52,584 nucleotides of DNA from Candidatus Omnitrophota bacterium (GCA_029570205.1 JAKQSI010000032.1:1-52584); one strand, 5' to 3'. Positions 15,384 to 25,001 are shown, counted from the stretch's first letter. Numbers and translations: made by a program. Notes: a model not told the origin generated them from the sequence alone.

Positions 15384-17168
15384 ATGTTACAAACTTTTGC
15401 CTGGACAATTCTGATGCTTCTCATGGCCGTATCGGTGCAGTCTCAGGTGCTGTTGGACGAAAACTTCGATGCTGCCGCAGGAAATGATTTTGAGGATGTC
15501 ATCGACTTCAGCGGCAATCCGGTTCGGCCCGGTGAGATATTCACCATTGCGCCGACCGGCTGGACGGTTCGAACGGAATTACGCCCGGAGGAGGATACAT
15601 TCAGCGCCGCTTTCCCGTATCCCGGTTGGGTTTCACTTTATGACTATGAATGGGATACCCAGGGCGGCGAACGGGAGAATAGTCCGGAAGGCTTTTCGGG
15701 CGGGTTGATGATTGTTGATTCCGACCTGTTCGGCAGCTTGGGCGCGAAAAGTTGGCTTTACAGCCCGATTCTCAATCTGCCCAGCGGGAAAAATATGGTC
15801 GTCGTCCAATTTGACAACCATTACAGGCACAATGATAACCAAGTGGCCTCCCTTCAGGTATCCTGGGATGGCGGCCATGTGTTCCAGCCCGTGTTTCAAT
15901 GGGATGACAGCAACCGCAACGACAACCAGAGTTATATCGGTCGCGAGATTTTTGCCATACCCGTTCCGACAGGCGCAGAGACAGTGCAATGGGCTTTCGT
16001 TTTTGCGGGCGATAGCGATCAGGATGGGTATTACGATTTCGACTGGTATTGGGCCTTCGACAACGTTCTCATATCGGCCCAGGATATTTCCTCGCCGAAT
16101 ACCCCGACGCTGAAAGTCTCGTTGGTCAATCCGGGTCAATTCGATTCGGGCATTTTTCTGGAAGGCCCTGCTTTTGTGAGCGGCGCGGGCGCCACGCACG
16201 AAAAGACCCATTGGGAATTGGCGCTGGATTCTCTGTTTACGCAGATCATCTATTCTTCTGAAACCACGGAACACTTGACCGAGCTGGCGCTTAACGCAAA
16301 CGTGGCGCCGATCGGCAGAGTCATCTATGCCCGGGTGCGATATATCGACAACAACGGCGCAGCTTCCGAGTTTTCGAGCGCACAAACGTTCAATGTCTCC
16401 CCTCCCGCCGGAATGAGACCTCTCTTTGTGGAGGACTTCGAATCCACGAACGAGGGATCTCTGCCCAGCAACTGGCGACAGATCAGCTTCAACGGCGACA
16501 TGACCGGCGACCCCGTTATGGACATGGCGGCTTCCTGGGTTGTCGTAGAAGCGTCAACCCTGGCAACCTTTGGCAGTGAGCGCGTCAATCGCCCGGTGTT
16601 CGAGGGAAAGAGCGTCTATGCCAACTCCGATGGTTTCTCACCGTTCCAGGAAAGCCATCTCTTTACACCGCCCATCAACCTGAGCGGTGTAACAAATGTC
16701 TGGCTTACATTCTGGAGCAACTATGTTCAAAACCAGGACAACATCGGGGTATTGGAATACTCCATCAACGGCGGAAACCTCGATGAAAACCACATTGTCA
16801 CCGGAACTTGGCTGCCCATCGCGTACATGATGGATCACTTCGATATCGTGTTTGACACCGGCGGGAATCCTCTGGCCGAGCAGACTTTCACGGACACGAA
16901 TCTGGCGGATGGAACCGGCCACCCATACGCTTACTTTGTTTTCGCGCAGCCGTTCTCATCTCTGGATGCCTATCTCTCCCCGCGCATTGATGACGACAAG
17001 ACGGAGGGCAAGCGGTATGAACGCTGTCGCCTGAGCGCAGCGGACAACCAATCCAATGTGGTCATTCGCTGGATGAATATGGGAACCAACAGCTGGTTCT
17101 GGGGCGTGGATAATGTCATCATCTGGGGCGATGATGGAACCTCGGTCGCCGACTGGTCGCTTTACTGA
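15384..17168 (+). CDS. Large secreted protein with two jelly-roll (MAM/LamG-like) domains
   Basis: 594 residues. Signal peptide MLQTFAWTILMLLMAVSVQS-Q. Domain 1 (about 22-225) starts LLDENFD and ends YWAFDNVLISAQ. A fibronectin-III-like linker follows (about 235-335, TPTLKVSLVNPG ... YARVRYIDNNGAASEFS). Domain 2 (about 347-580) starts LFVEDFES and ends FWGVDNVIIWG. The opening -x-E-[DN]-F- and closing DN-[VI] strand are hallmarks of MAM/concanavalin-like beta-sandwiches that bind carbohydrate or mediate adhesion. It ends VADWSLY directly before the stop. No catalytic residues are evident; probably surface-attached or released. Confidence 0.85.
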   Translation: MLQTFAWTILMLLMAVSVQSQVLLDENFDAAAGNDFEDVIDFSGNPVRPGEIFTIAPTGWTVRTELRPEEDTFSAAFPYPGWVSLYDYEWDTQGGERENSPEGFSGGLMIVDSDLFGSLGAKSWLYSPILNLPSGKNMVVVQFDNHYRHNDNQVASLQVSWDGGHVFQPVFQWDDSNRNDNQSYIGREIFAIPVPTGAETVQWAFVFAGDSDQDGYYDFDWYWAFDNVLISAQDISSPNTPTLKVSLVNPGQFDSGIFLEGPAFVSGAGATHEKTHWELALDSLFTQIIYSSETTEHLTELALNANVAPIGRVIYARVRYIDNNGAASEFSSAQTFNVSPPAGMRPLFVEDFESTNEGSLPSNWRQISFNGDMTGDPVMDMAASWVVVEASTLATFGSERVNRPVFEGKSVYANSDGFSPFQESHLFTPPINLSGVTNVWLTFWSNYVQNQDNIGVLEYSINGGNLDENHIVTGTWLPIAYMMDHFDIVFDTGGNPLAEQTFTDTNLADGTGHPYAYFVFAQPFSSLDAYLSPRIDDDKTEGKRYERCRLSAADNQSNVVIRWMNMGTNSWFWGVDNVIIWGDDGTSVADWSLY

Positions 17169-17199
17169 ATCGTTCAACAATCGGAATCCATTTCGGTAG

Positions 17200-17238
17200 A
17201 TAAAAAGGGGGGTGGCTGTGCCCACCCTCCTTTTTCTT
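17200..17238 (+). terminator. Intrinsic terminator
   Basis: AAAAAGGGGGGTGG, a short loop, CCACCCTCCTTTTT, followed by CTTTTTG. Strong stem with T-run 32 bases after the stop of the jelly-roll protein. Confidence 0.85.
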
Positions 17239-17575
17239 TTTGTCGGCAGGCGCCGCAAATCTTTTCCGGTTGACCCCGTTTCTGCAGCATCGTCTTTTGT
17301 CCTTCTACTATGGGGGCACATGCTGCTATGTTTTTCACGCCGAACATGAAAGAACCCGACTTCCGGCTTTGGAAAGGAACTCATCGACCGGGCCGGTGAG
17401 GATAGCGACGACGGTATCGCGACACCTCCGTGCCGTATCTCCCGAGCATTGTGAGTATTCCCTTTGCCGTGTTGAGTTCCCAAGTCTATCATTCGTGGGA
17501 TTAAAGGATTGTCATGATAAAGAAAGAGAAGTATCATTGGGGGCGAGCGGCAAGTCGGAAGAGAAAGGCAGATCA
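17239..17575. other. Gap before the ceramidase-like gene
   Basis: About 340 bases with no convincing gene. An open frame continues upstream from 17576 through this stretch but has no signal peptide or start context until 17576. No clear promoter hexamer pair or repeat seen. Confidence 0.5.
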
Positions 17576-18949
17576 ATGGGACACAGGCAGCAAATACTTT
17601 CTGTTATGGTTTCAGTGATGATTATCTTCTGTACAACCCAGGTTGTCCACGCGCAATTTCGCGCGGGTGTTGCGTCGGCTGTAATCACACCGCAGACGAG
17701 TATCTGGATGTCCGGGTATGGCTCGAGAGACAAGCCATCCCAGAGTGTCGTTCAGGGTCTCTATACCAAGGCGCTGGCCATTGAGGACACGGGCGGAAAA
17801 CAGGTCGTGTTTCTGACCACGGACATCATAGGCTTGACGGCGGAACTGAGCGACAACGTTGCCGCACGAGTCTCGGAGAAAACCGGTTTGCCGCGTTCGG
17901 CGATCCTGTTGACCGCGTCCCACACACATACCGGGCCGGTTGTCGGTGAAAACCTCAGAAGCATGTACGATCTTCCGGCCGAAGAATGGGAGAAAATCCG
18001 TGGCTACACGCGGGACCTGGAAGACAAAATGGTAAACGTGATTCTGAGCGCGTTGGAACAGCTTGAACCGGCGAAGATGGAGCGCGGCAACGGCAGGGCC
18101 GGATTTGCCATGAATCGCCGACTCTTTGTGCCCGGCCAGGTGGTCATGCGCGACAATCCGATCGGGACGGTGGACCACGACGTCCCGGTTCTGAAGGTTA
18201 CAGACGCGCAGGGCGATGTGAAGGCGATTCTCTTCGGTTACGCCTGTCATAACACAACATTGAGCGATTACGGGATCTGCGGCGATTACGCCGGGTATGC
18301 ACAGGAATACCTGGAAAAACGACATCACGGCGCTGCGGCCCTTTTCTTCGCGGGCTGCGGCGCGGATGCCAATCCATCTCCCCGAACAGGACTGGAATAT
18401 GCCCGGCAACATGGAGAGGAACTCAGCCAGGCTGTCGAAACAGTACTGAATGAGCCGATGACGCCGGTAGACGGAACAATTTGCACGGCGTTTTCCAGTG
18501 TCTATCTTCCGCTTACCGCCGCTCCCACACGGGAAGAGCTACAGAAGCAGCTCGAAGATAAAAACCGTTTCATACGAAACCGCGCAAAGTATCTTCTGGA
18601 AACGCTGGAGCAGAACGGGAGCATTCCGGACCAGCATCCCTGCCCCGTGCAAGTGTGGGGAATTGGAAAGGATTTCCTGATCATCGCGCTCGGCGGTGAA
18701 GTGGTGTCGGATTATTCCCTGCTGTTCAAGTATCAGTTCGGCAAAGACCGCACATGGGTAGCCGCTTATGCCAATGACACGCCGGCCTACATTCCGACGA
18801 TTCGGCTAATTCGGGAAGGAGGCTATGAGGTTGAGGAATCCATGATCTACTATGGCTTGCACGGTCCCTGGAAACAGGAAATCGAGCCGATTCTCACAGA
18901 AGAAGTAAATCGGTTAGTGAAAGAGGTCCGGCAGGCGGGGCAGAAATAG
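17576..18949 (+). CDS. Neutral/alkaline ceramidase-like secreted hydrolase
   Basis: 457 residues. Signal peptide (about 1-29, cut near VHA-Q), then the N-terminal domain of neutral/alkaline non-lysosomal ceramidases: AGVASAVITPQ, ASHTHTGP (zinc-binding histidines) and ACHNTTL. The family hydrolyses N-acyl bonds of ceramide, but many bacterial members with only this domain have unknown substrates. The protein lacks the C-terminal Ig-like domain of true ceramidases (usually about 650-750 residues in total), so amidase action on another lipid or acyl-sugar is possible. Start at 17576 is supported by AAAGG and by the signal peptide. Confidence 0.85.
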   Translation: MGHRQQILSVMVSVMIIFCTTQVVHAQFRAGVASAVITPQTSIWMSGYGSRDKPSQSVVQGLYTKALAIEDTGGKQVVFLTTDIIGLTAELSDNVAARVSEKTGLPRSAILLTASHTHTGPVVGENLRSMYDLPAEEWEKIRGYTRDLEDKMVNVILSALEQLEPAKMERGNGRAGFAMNRRLFVPGQVVMRDNPIGTVDHDVPVLKVTDAQGDVKAILFGYACHNTTLSDYGICGDYAGYAQEYLEKRHHGAAALFFAGCGADANPSPRTGLEYARQHGEELSQAVETVLNEPMTPVDGTICTAFSSVYLPLTAAPTREELQKQLEDKNRFIRNRAKYLLETLEQNGSIPDQHPCPVQVWGIGKDFLIIALGGEVVSDYSLLFKYQFGKDRTWVAAYANDTPAYIPTIRLIREGGYEVEESMIYYGLHGPWKQEIEPILTEEVNRLVKEVRQAGQK

Positions 18950-19084
18950 ATAAATGGCAGGCAGGGACGCCCGGCCTGCCGGATGTTGAGTTTTTCCCTC
19001 ATTGGATATGGAGGTCTGCTCTGCATTTTCCGTCGCCCTGAACTCTCTCCCGGAGGCGAAAGGGTAAAAGCGGACTGGGCAAGA

Positions 19085-19306
19085 TCAGCTATTGTTCGCA
19101 CTCTGTTCCGCTCCTGCCTCAGAAAGAGTCCTTACACGCAGATCGACTTCATCAAGATACGCCGAGCATTTCTTAATCAGTTCCATGCCTTCCACAAACG
19201 AAGCCTCCATCTCGCGCAAAGTCATTTCGCCGGAATCGAAAGCGGCGACGATGCGCTCCAGCCGTTCCATTGCTTTTTCGAACTCGAAGGTCGTTTCCTC
19301 AGTCAT
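19085..19306 (-). CDS. xseB: Exodeoxyribonuclease VII small subunit
   Basis: 73 residues, all-helical: FEKAMERLERIVAAFDSGEMTLREMEASFVEGMELIKKC is the conserved XseB core. Several small subunits bind one XseA to form the single-strand exonuclease. The start follows GAGGATC and overlaps the xseA stop by 8 bases, so the two are translationally coupled. The acidic tail is normal. Confidence 0.93.
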   Translation of the reverse strand: MTEETTFEFEKAMERLERIVAAFDSGEMTLREMEASFVEGMELIKKCSAYLDEVDLRVRTLSEAGAEQSANNS

Positions 19307-20666
19307 TCTGATCCTCACAACATGATTTTTGCATCGGGTCCGACAGGATAGCCTGGGCGCCGAATTTCCCATCGCGCACGTGAATGCCAAGCCGGTCTCC
19401 GGGCCGTACCTGCCGTGGACTGAAAATGATTTCCCGAGTATCGGTTCGCTCACAGACCGCAAATCCGCGTCTCAGCGTGGCCTGCGGATGGAGGACCTCC
19501 AGACGTGCGGCGATGGTTTGCGTTCGGTGACGCATGTCCTGAAGCCGTCGCCGCGTTCCGTTCAACAGGCGATGCGTCCATCCCTGCACCGCCATTCGAT
19601 CCGTCTCCAGCCGGTTCCGCAACTCCCGGTTGATCCGGTCGGCGAAACCATCCAGACGCTGCCGGTATTGTTCCACCAATGCACGCGGATGATATCGCTG
19701 AAGCGAACGGTGGAGATTCTCCATTTGCACGGCAAGGCGATCCAGTTCCGTGCGGATATGCTTTCTCAGGTCGGACCGAAACTGCAAGAGGACCGCCCGG
19801 TGCCCTTTGAACAGATCGACCAGCAGCAGGGCCGCCGCGGAGGGAGTCGGCGCACGCATGTCCGCCACAAAGTCGGCAATGGTAAAATCCACTTCGTGCC
19901 CCACCGCACTGACCACCGGCGTCCTGCAGGACGCAATGGCCCTGGCCACAACTTCCTCGTTGAACGCCCAGAGATCTTCCAGTGATCCGCCGCCCCGCAT
20001 GGTAATCAACCAATCCAGCCCCATGCGATCGAGGTCCCGCAATGCCTGGGCAATCTCAGACGGGGCCTCCACCCCCTGAACCCGGCAAGATGCAATAACG
20101 ATTTCCAGCGGCAGATGATGTTCTCGTGCAATTTTTAAAAAATCCTGGATGGCTGCGCCAGTGGAAGACGTTGCGATTCCGATCCGCCTGGGGAAAGGGG
20201 GTAAGGGTTTCTTTCGGGCCTCGTCAAAAAGCCCTTCCTGTTGGAGACGTTGCTTCAGCTCCTCGAATCGTCGTTGCAGCAGCCCCAGACCGGCCAACTG
20301 AATCTCTTCCACAACCATTTGGTATTGACCGCGTGGAGGGTAAATCGTCAGACGCCCGGTACAGCGAACCGCCTGACCGTCCCCCAGGCTCAGGCGACCG
20401 AGACGACGCATGTCGCTCTTCCAGATCACACTTTCCAGAACGGCGTTTTCATCTTTCAGGCGGAAGTAAACATGACCGGCGCTGGAGACTTTCCAGCCGG
20501 AGATTTCCCCCTCCACGATCACGTGGGCATAGTCCTCTTCCAGCAGGAGTCGCAGTTCCTCTGTAAGTTGGGAAACCGTATATACGTGCGGGGTCCGATC
20601 GATCATCTCAAAGAGATCATGCGCTTCGCCGGAATCTTGTCGGGAGTTTTTTCTCATCAAATTCAC
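19299..20666 (-). CDS. xseA: Exodeoxyribonuclease VII large subunit
   Basis: 455 residues. N-terminal OB-fold (about 27-125: VSQLTEELRLLLEEDYAHVIVEGEISGWK ... GHVYFRLKDENAVLESVIWKSD), then the catalytic domain with RIGIATSSTGAAIQDFL, MRGGGSLEDLWAFNEE and PVVSAVGHEVDFTIADFVAD, then a long helical arm and a short C-terminal strand. Cleaves single-stranded DNA from either end in mismatch repair and damage processing. Operon with xseB; the ymdB-type gene lies 12 bases upstream. Confidence 0.95.
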   Translation of the reverse strand: MNLMRKNSRQDSGEAHDLFEMIDRTPHVYTVSQLTEELRLLLEEDYAHVIVEGEISGWKVSSAGHVYFRLKDENAVLESVIWKSDMRRLGRLSLGDGQAVRCTGRLTIYPPRGQYQMVVEEIQLAGLGLLQRRFEELKQRLQQEGLFDEARKKPLPPFPRRIGIATSSTGAAIQDFLKIAREHHLPLEIVIASCRVQGVEAPSEIAQALRDLDRMGLDWLITMRGGGSLEDLWAFNEEVVARAIASCRTPVVSAVGHEVDFTIADFVADMRAPTPSAAALLLVDLFKGHRAVLLQFRSDLRKHIRTELDRLAVQMENLHRSLQRYHPRALVEQYRQRLDGFADRINRELRNRLETDRMAVQGWTHRLLNGTRRRLQDMRHRTQTIAARLEVLHPQATLRRGFAVCERTDTREIIFSPRQVRPGDRLGIHVRDGKFGAQAILSDPMQKSCCEDQND

Positions 20667-20678
20667 CGCCCTGCCCGT

Positions 20679-21458
20679 CTACAACGGAATCTGCATTCGC
20701 CGGATGCTTCGCGACGCACCGGTTTCCGGGTCGATGTCTACAAGCACTGCCGAGAACCGCACATCACCGCGCGCCACATCTGCTTCGTACGGATGGATCT
20801 GCATCAGTCGCCGCAGACCGGATTCCAGTTCGATCCCGATCACCGAGTGGTGCGGCCCTGTCATCCCCACATCGGTAAGATATGCGGTACCCTTTGGAAG
20901 GATGCGCTCATCGGCGGTCTGAACATGCGTATGCGTGCCGATCACCGCAGACACCCTGCCGTCCACATAATAGCCGAAGCCGATCTTCTCCGAAGTGGCT
21001 TCCGCGTGAAAATCAATAATAAACCGAACATCCGTTCGGGCTTCATACTGCCGGATCAGTTCGTCGATCTTCCTGAACGGACAGTCGCAGGGCGGCAGAA
21101 AGATCCTCCCGCAGAGCTGCGTGACAACGCAGGTGGTTCCGAGGTGCGAAAACTCCGCTGAACCTATCCCCGGATTTCCGGGGGGGAGGTTGAGCGGTCG
21201 GATCAACCTCTTTTCGCTGTTGATGATTTGATGGATTTCCTTGTTAGAGAAGGTGTGATTGCCCAGTGTGATCACATCCGCACCGGCGCCGAAGAGTTCG
21301 TCGGCGCATTTCTTGTTGATGCCAAGACCCGCTGCCGCGTTCTCTCCATTGACAACGCAGAGATCGACATTCTCTGCCTGGCGAAGGTCGGGCAGAATCT
21401 GTTTGACTGCTCGGCGGCCCGGGCGTCCGAAGACATCGCCAACAAATAGAAGACGCAT
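20679..21458 (-). CDS. ymdB: YmdB-family metallophosphoesterase (2',3'-cyclic-nucleotide phosphodiesterase)
   Basis: 259 residues, the length of this family. Metal ligands are visible in LFVGDVFGRPGRR (D8), VNGENAAAGLGI (N and E), TLGNHTFSNKEI, DFHAEATSEK and GTHTHVQTAD. It resembles Bacillus YmdB, a dinuclear-metal phosphodiesterase. The next gene upstream is rny, the same neighbourhood as in Bacillus and many other bacteria (rny-ymdB), which supports the assignment and a link to RNA turnover. Confidence 0.93.
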   Translation of the reverse strand: MRLLFVGDVFGRPGRRAVKQILPDLRQAENVDLCVVNGENAAAGLGINKKCADELFGAGADVITLGNHTFSNKEIHQIINSEKRLIRPLNLPPGNPGIGSAEFSHLGTTCVVTQLCGRIFLPPCDCPFRKIDELIRQYEARTDVRFIIDFHAEATSEKIGFGYYVDGRVSAVIGTHTHVQTADERILPKGTAYLTDVGMTGPHHSVIGIELESGLRRLMQIHPYEADVARGDVRFSAVLVDIDPETGASRSIRRMQIPL

Positions 21459-21489
21459 AAGACGATTTGGCGTAACGAGTTTGAGATTT

Positions 21490-21710
21490 TCTCACCCCAA
21501 CCCTCTCCCAGAGGGAGAGAGAGAAGAGGGCGCTCTCCCAGACGAAGTGCAGGGGCAATTCATGAATTGCCCCACGTCCGTCATTCCGGCGAAGGCCGGG
21601 ATCCAACGGCCATGGGCGAGACGCCCATGCTACAGGTGTACCGGCGTAGGGGCGGACGGCTGTCCGCCCACAAATCACCGGCAAGATGCCGGCGCCACCC
21701 AAAGCCTGAT
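21490..21710. repeat. Array of six different short hairpin modules
   Basis: In order: CCCTCTCCCAGAGGGAGAG (about 21498); the perfect 22-bp palindrome GGGGCAATTCATGAATTGCCCC (21552-21573, written here complete at its axis); CATTCCGGCGAAGGCCGGGAT (21582-21602); CATGGGCGAGACGCCCATG (about 21612-21630); GGGCGGACGGCTGTCCGCCC (about 21651-21670); CCGGCAAGATGCCGG (21678-21692). Several of these modules recur alone elsewhere in the window. They fill the whole gap between rny and the ymdB-type gene. Confidence 0.85.
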
Positions 21711-21713
21711 GGC

Positions 21714-23279
21714 TCAGTGAGCATAGGCCACTGCGCGCGTTTCCCGGACAACGGTCACCTTGATCTGCCCCGGATACTCCATTTCCTCTTCGATTTTTTT
21801 GGAAATATCGTAGGCAAGTTTGACGGATTTCTGGTCGTCGATCTCATCCGGCTCGACCATAATGCGCACTTCCCGTCCGGCCTGGATGGCAAACGCGCGT
21901 TCCACACCGGGGAACGAGTCGGCGATGGTTTCCAGCTGTTCCAGGCGCTTGACGTAGGTATCGAGAACCTCCCGTCGGGCGCCCGGCCGCGCCGCCGAGA
22001 CGGCATCCGCTACCTGAACCAGAACGGCTTCCACGGTTTCCGCCGGGACATCCTCGTGGTGGCTGGCGATGCAGTTCACCACCTGCGGTTTTTCGCCGTA
22101 TCGCTTGGCGATTTCCGCCCCGACCACCGCGTGGCTGCCGTCTCGCTCGGAGGACACGGCTTTACCCAGATCGTGCAACAAAGCCCCCCGTTTTGCCAAC
22201 TCCACATTTGCGCCCAATTCCGCTGCCATACTGCTCGCCAGAAGCGTGACCTCACGAAGATGCGGGATCATGTTCTGACCGTACGAGTATCGGAACTTCA
22301 TTCGTCCGAGCAACTTAATCAACTCCGGATGCAAATCCATCACTCCGGCCTCGAAGGCCAGGTTCTCGCCGGTTTTCTGGATCAGCTCTTCAATCTCTTT
22401 GGTTACTTTGATGTGCAACTCTTCAATCCGCCCCGGATGGATACGCCCATCGGCAACCAGGCGTTCCAGTGTAATTCGCGCTATCTCCCGTCGAACCGGA
22501 TCGAAGGCGGAGAGTACTACGGCTTCCGGGGTGTCATCGATAATAAGATTTACTCCGGTCAGCGATTCGAAAGCACGGATGTTTCGCCCCTCCCGCCCGA
22601 TGATCCGACCTTTCAGGTCATCGGATGGAAGCGAGACGGTGGAAATACTCATTTCGGAGACATGCTCCGTCGTGCTTCGCTGGATGGCCGTGGCCAGAAT
22701 CCAGCGTGCCTCACTGTTGGCCTTTTCGCGCGCTTCTTCCGTGATCGTCTTAATCACCTTCGCGGCCTCACGAGTCACATCCGCCTCCAGAGATCGGAGG
22801 AGCAACTCCTTGGCCTCGTCGGTTGTCAGACCGGAAATCTTCACCAACCTCGAGCGTTCCTCTTCAATGAGTTGCGCCAATTCGGTTGCGCGGGATTCGA
22901 TCTCTTTGTTTTTCTTTTCGTTGTTTCGCAGCAGCTGTTCCGCCTCCCGTTCACGGGCGTCAACCTGTTCCGTCCGCTTATCGAGATGCTCTTCGCGCCG
23001 ATCCAGTTTGCGCTCCTGTTCCTGCAGTTCACGCCGCCATTCCTTGGATTCGGCCTCCAACTTGGACTTTTCCCGAAACAACTCGTCTTTGACAGCTATT
23101 TCGGCTTCCTTCTTGATTGTGGCGGCCTCCTTGGTTGCTTCGTCCCGGATCCGTTCGGCGAGAATGTTTGCATCGGCGATCTTGCCCCGCCACACGGATT
23201 TCACGATTAATAAAGCCAGGACAATGCCCAGCACGAGGCCTCCGGCCACGCAGGCCGCCAGTATTATGAATTCCTGCAT
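21714..23279 (-). CDS. rny: Ribonuclease Y
   Basis: 521 residues. N-terminal membrane helix (about 3-27), long charged coiled coil (about 30-190), KH domain with DLKGRIIGREGRNIRAFE (about 205-222), and HD phosphohydrolase domain with GALLHDLGKA and ASHHEDVPAETVEA. The endonuclease initiates mRNA decay at the inner membrane. Start at 23279 has AGGGAGA 8 bases upstream, making the four-base-longer frames unnecessary. Stop lies next to the hairpin-module array. Confidence 0.95.
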   Translation of the reverse strand: MQEFIILAACVAGGLVLGIVLALLIVKSVWRGKIADANILAERIRDEATKEAATIKKEAEIAVKDELFREKSKLEAESKEWRRELQEQERKLDRREEHLDKRTEQVDAREREAEQLLRNNEKKNKEIESRATELAQLIEEERSRLVKISGLTTDEAKELLLRSLEADVTREAAKVIKTITEEAREKANSEARWILATAIQRSTTEHVSEMSISTVSLPSDDLKGRIIGREGRNIRAFESLTGVNLIIDDTPEAVVLSAFDPVRREIARITLERLVADGRIHPGRIEELHIKVTKEIEELIQKTGENLAFEAGVMDLHPELIKLLGRMKFRYSYGQNMIPHLREVTLLASSMAAELGANVELAKRGALLHDLGKAVSSERDGSHAVVGAEIAKRYGEKPQVVNCIASHHEDVPAETVEAVLVQVADAVSAARPGARREVLDTYVKRLEQLETIADSFPGVERAFAIQAGREVRIMVEPDEIDDQKSVKLAYDISKKIEEEMEYPGQIKVTVVRETRAVAYAH

Positions 23280-23299
23280 CGGTATATCTCCCTTCAAAT

Positions 23300-24907
23300 C
23301 TATCTTGAACGCGGACGGTCGTACTCGACACGCCGCGATGGTGTTCCTTCGGCTGGCCCCGATACCTGGGCAACCGCCGCCTGAATCATCCCGCTGACAT
23401 CCCCCGCTGTCAGGGTTCTATATCCTTCTCTTCCAGCCAACAAGTCGGCAGCCAATCCATGCAGATAAACTCCTGCATAAAGCGCGTCTTCCGGACCGCA
23501 GCCTTGTGCCAACAACGCCCCCACAATCCCTGAAAGAACATCCCCCATGCCCCCGGATGCCATCTCCGGCCCCCCCGTCGGGTTCACCACCAGCAGTTTG
23601 CCGGAAGCGGCCACCACGGTAGCGGCTCCTTTCAAGGCGACCGGTCCACGCAACGCCATATAAGCGCGACGTGCCCATCCCCAGCGATCCATCTGGATTT
23701 CACTGGCGGATGCGGCATCGAGAAGACGCGCCAGTTCACCCGGATGCGGAGTCGCGGCCCATGGGTAAGGTCGTGAACTCAGTAATTCCGGTGTCAGGGC
23801 GTTCAATCCGTCTGCATCAATCAGAATTGGAATCGGCAATTCCGCGACCAGACGCCTTACAACGGATTTCGTTTCTTCCTGTTGAGACAAACCCGGGCCG
23901 ATCACAGCCGCGGTGAATCGGTGAGACGATTCCAGGACACGCGCAGCGGCATCCTCGGCCAGGGTTCCGTCAATTGTCTCCGGCAGGGGAAACAGCAAAG
24001 CCTCCCAGAGAGAGGCTGCCGCGATCGGGATCAGCGAGACCGGCATGGCCAGAGTGACCAGACCTGCCCCGGCCCGGCAGGCGGCACGCGCACACAACAG
24101 CGCCGCGCCCGACATGTTTCGCGATCCCGCAATGACACAAAGATGGCCTGCTGTTCCCTTATGGCAAGAAGTTGTTCGCTTTGGAAGGATTGCGGCGATA
24201 TCCGCTTCTTCCGGGATCGCCGCATCATGCGGCGCTTCATCCAAAAGTGAAACAGGGAATCCGATATCACGGATCGCCAAATCTCCACGGAAGTTGATTC
24301 CAGGCGGCAAGAAATGACCCACTTTCGGTAATCCGAATGTCACGGTAAGCGTTGCGGAAACCGCCCCGCCGTCCACTGCACCGGTATCCGCATTCACCCC
24401 GGATGCGATATCCACCGAAACAACGGGCGCATGGGCCGCGTTCATTTCCGTAATCGCGATGGCCGCAAGTCCTTTTGGCGCCCCGCTGATTCCGGTCCCC
24501 AGGACGGCATCCACAACAACAGTTGCCTGCCGGATACTTCGACGCAAAACGTCGGCCCCGGTTCTTTCGTCCAAGGCAATGGGTCCGAGGCCCTGTTCGA
24601 GGAGTCGTTGATAGCTCGTTTTCGCATCTCCCCGCAGGCGATCCGGTTCTGTCGTCATCAGAATCACGGGCTTGAATTCCGCAGATGCCAGACGGCGCGC
24701 AATGACAAAGCCATCCCCACCGTTATTGCCCGCGCCGCATACTACGGCAGGACAGGTACAGTCAAAACCTCGCGATGGGTCCCAAAGGACTTGTGTAAAC
24801 GCTTCTCCGGCCCGTTCCATTAAATACAGCCCCGCGACACCCCAGCACTCCTGCGCTGCTCGGTCGATGGAAGCCATCACGGAGCCGGTCACAATCGGTA
24901 TGGACAT
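23300..24907 (-). CDS. nnr: Bifunctional NAD(P)HX epimerase / ADP-dependent NAD(P)HX dehydratase
   Basis: 535 residues, a fusion of two repair enzymes. The N-terminal YjeF_N epimerase domain (about 1-225) has VVCGAGNNGGDGFVIAR and VDIASGVNADTG. The C-terminal ribokinase-like dehydratase domain (about 240-515) has KGTAGHLCVIAGS, GPGLSQQEE, DADGLNAL, TPHPGELARLL, KGAATVV and the catalytic GGMGDVLSG. It repairs hydrated NADH/NADPH in the cytoplasm. Weak ribosome-binding site. Lies 20 bases upstream of rny. Confidence 0.95.
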   Translation of the reverse strand: MSIPIVTGSVMASIDRAAQECWGVAGLYLMERAGEAFTQVLWDPSRGFDCTCPAVVCGAGNNGGDGFVIARRLASAEFKPVILMTTEPDRLRGDAKTSYQRLLEQGLGPIALDERTGADVLRRSIRQATVVVDAVLGTGISGAPKGLAAIAITEMNAAHAPVVSVDIASGVNADTGAVDGGAVSATLTVTFGLPKVGHFLPPGINFRGDLAIRDIGFPVSLLDEAPHDAAIPEEADIAAILPKRTTSCHKGTAGHLCVIAGSRNMSGAALLCARAACRAGAGLVTLAMPVSLIPIAAASLWEALLFPLPETIDGTLAEDAAARVLESSHRFTAAVIGPGLSQQEETKSVVRRLVAELPIPILIDADGLNALTPELLSSRPYPWAATPHPGELARLLDAASASEIQMDRWGWARRAYMALRGPVALKGAATVVAASGKLLVVNPTGGPEMASGGMGDVLSGIVGALLAQGCGPEDALYAGVYLHGLAADLLAGREGYRTLTAGDVSGMIQAAVAQVSGPAEGTPSRRVEYDRPRSR

Positions 24908-25001
24908 TCAGAGACGTCCGGACCGTTCCCAAATGAGGAGAAAAGGTCTAGAGACTGATGGCGATGTCACGAAAAAAAGGCGCAGAGACCCGCAAAACGC
25001 C

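Noticed and set aside
21567-23210. 547-codon plus-strand frame opposite rny
   Set aside because: rny on the minus strand has KH and HD motifs; the opposite frame runs through repeats and has none.
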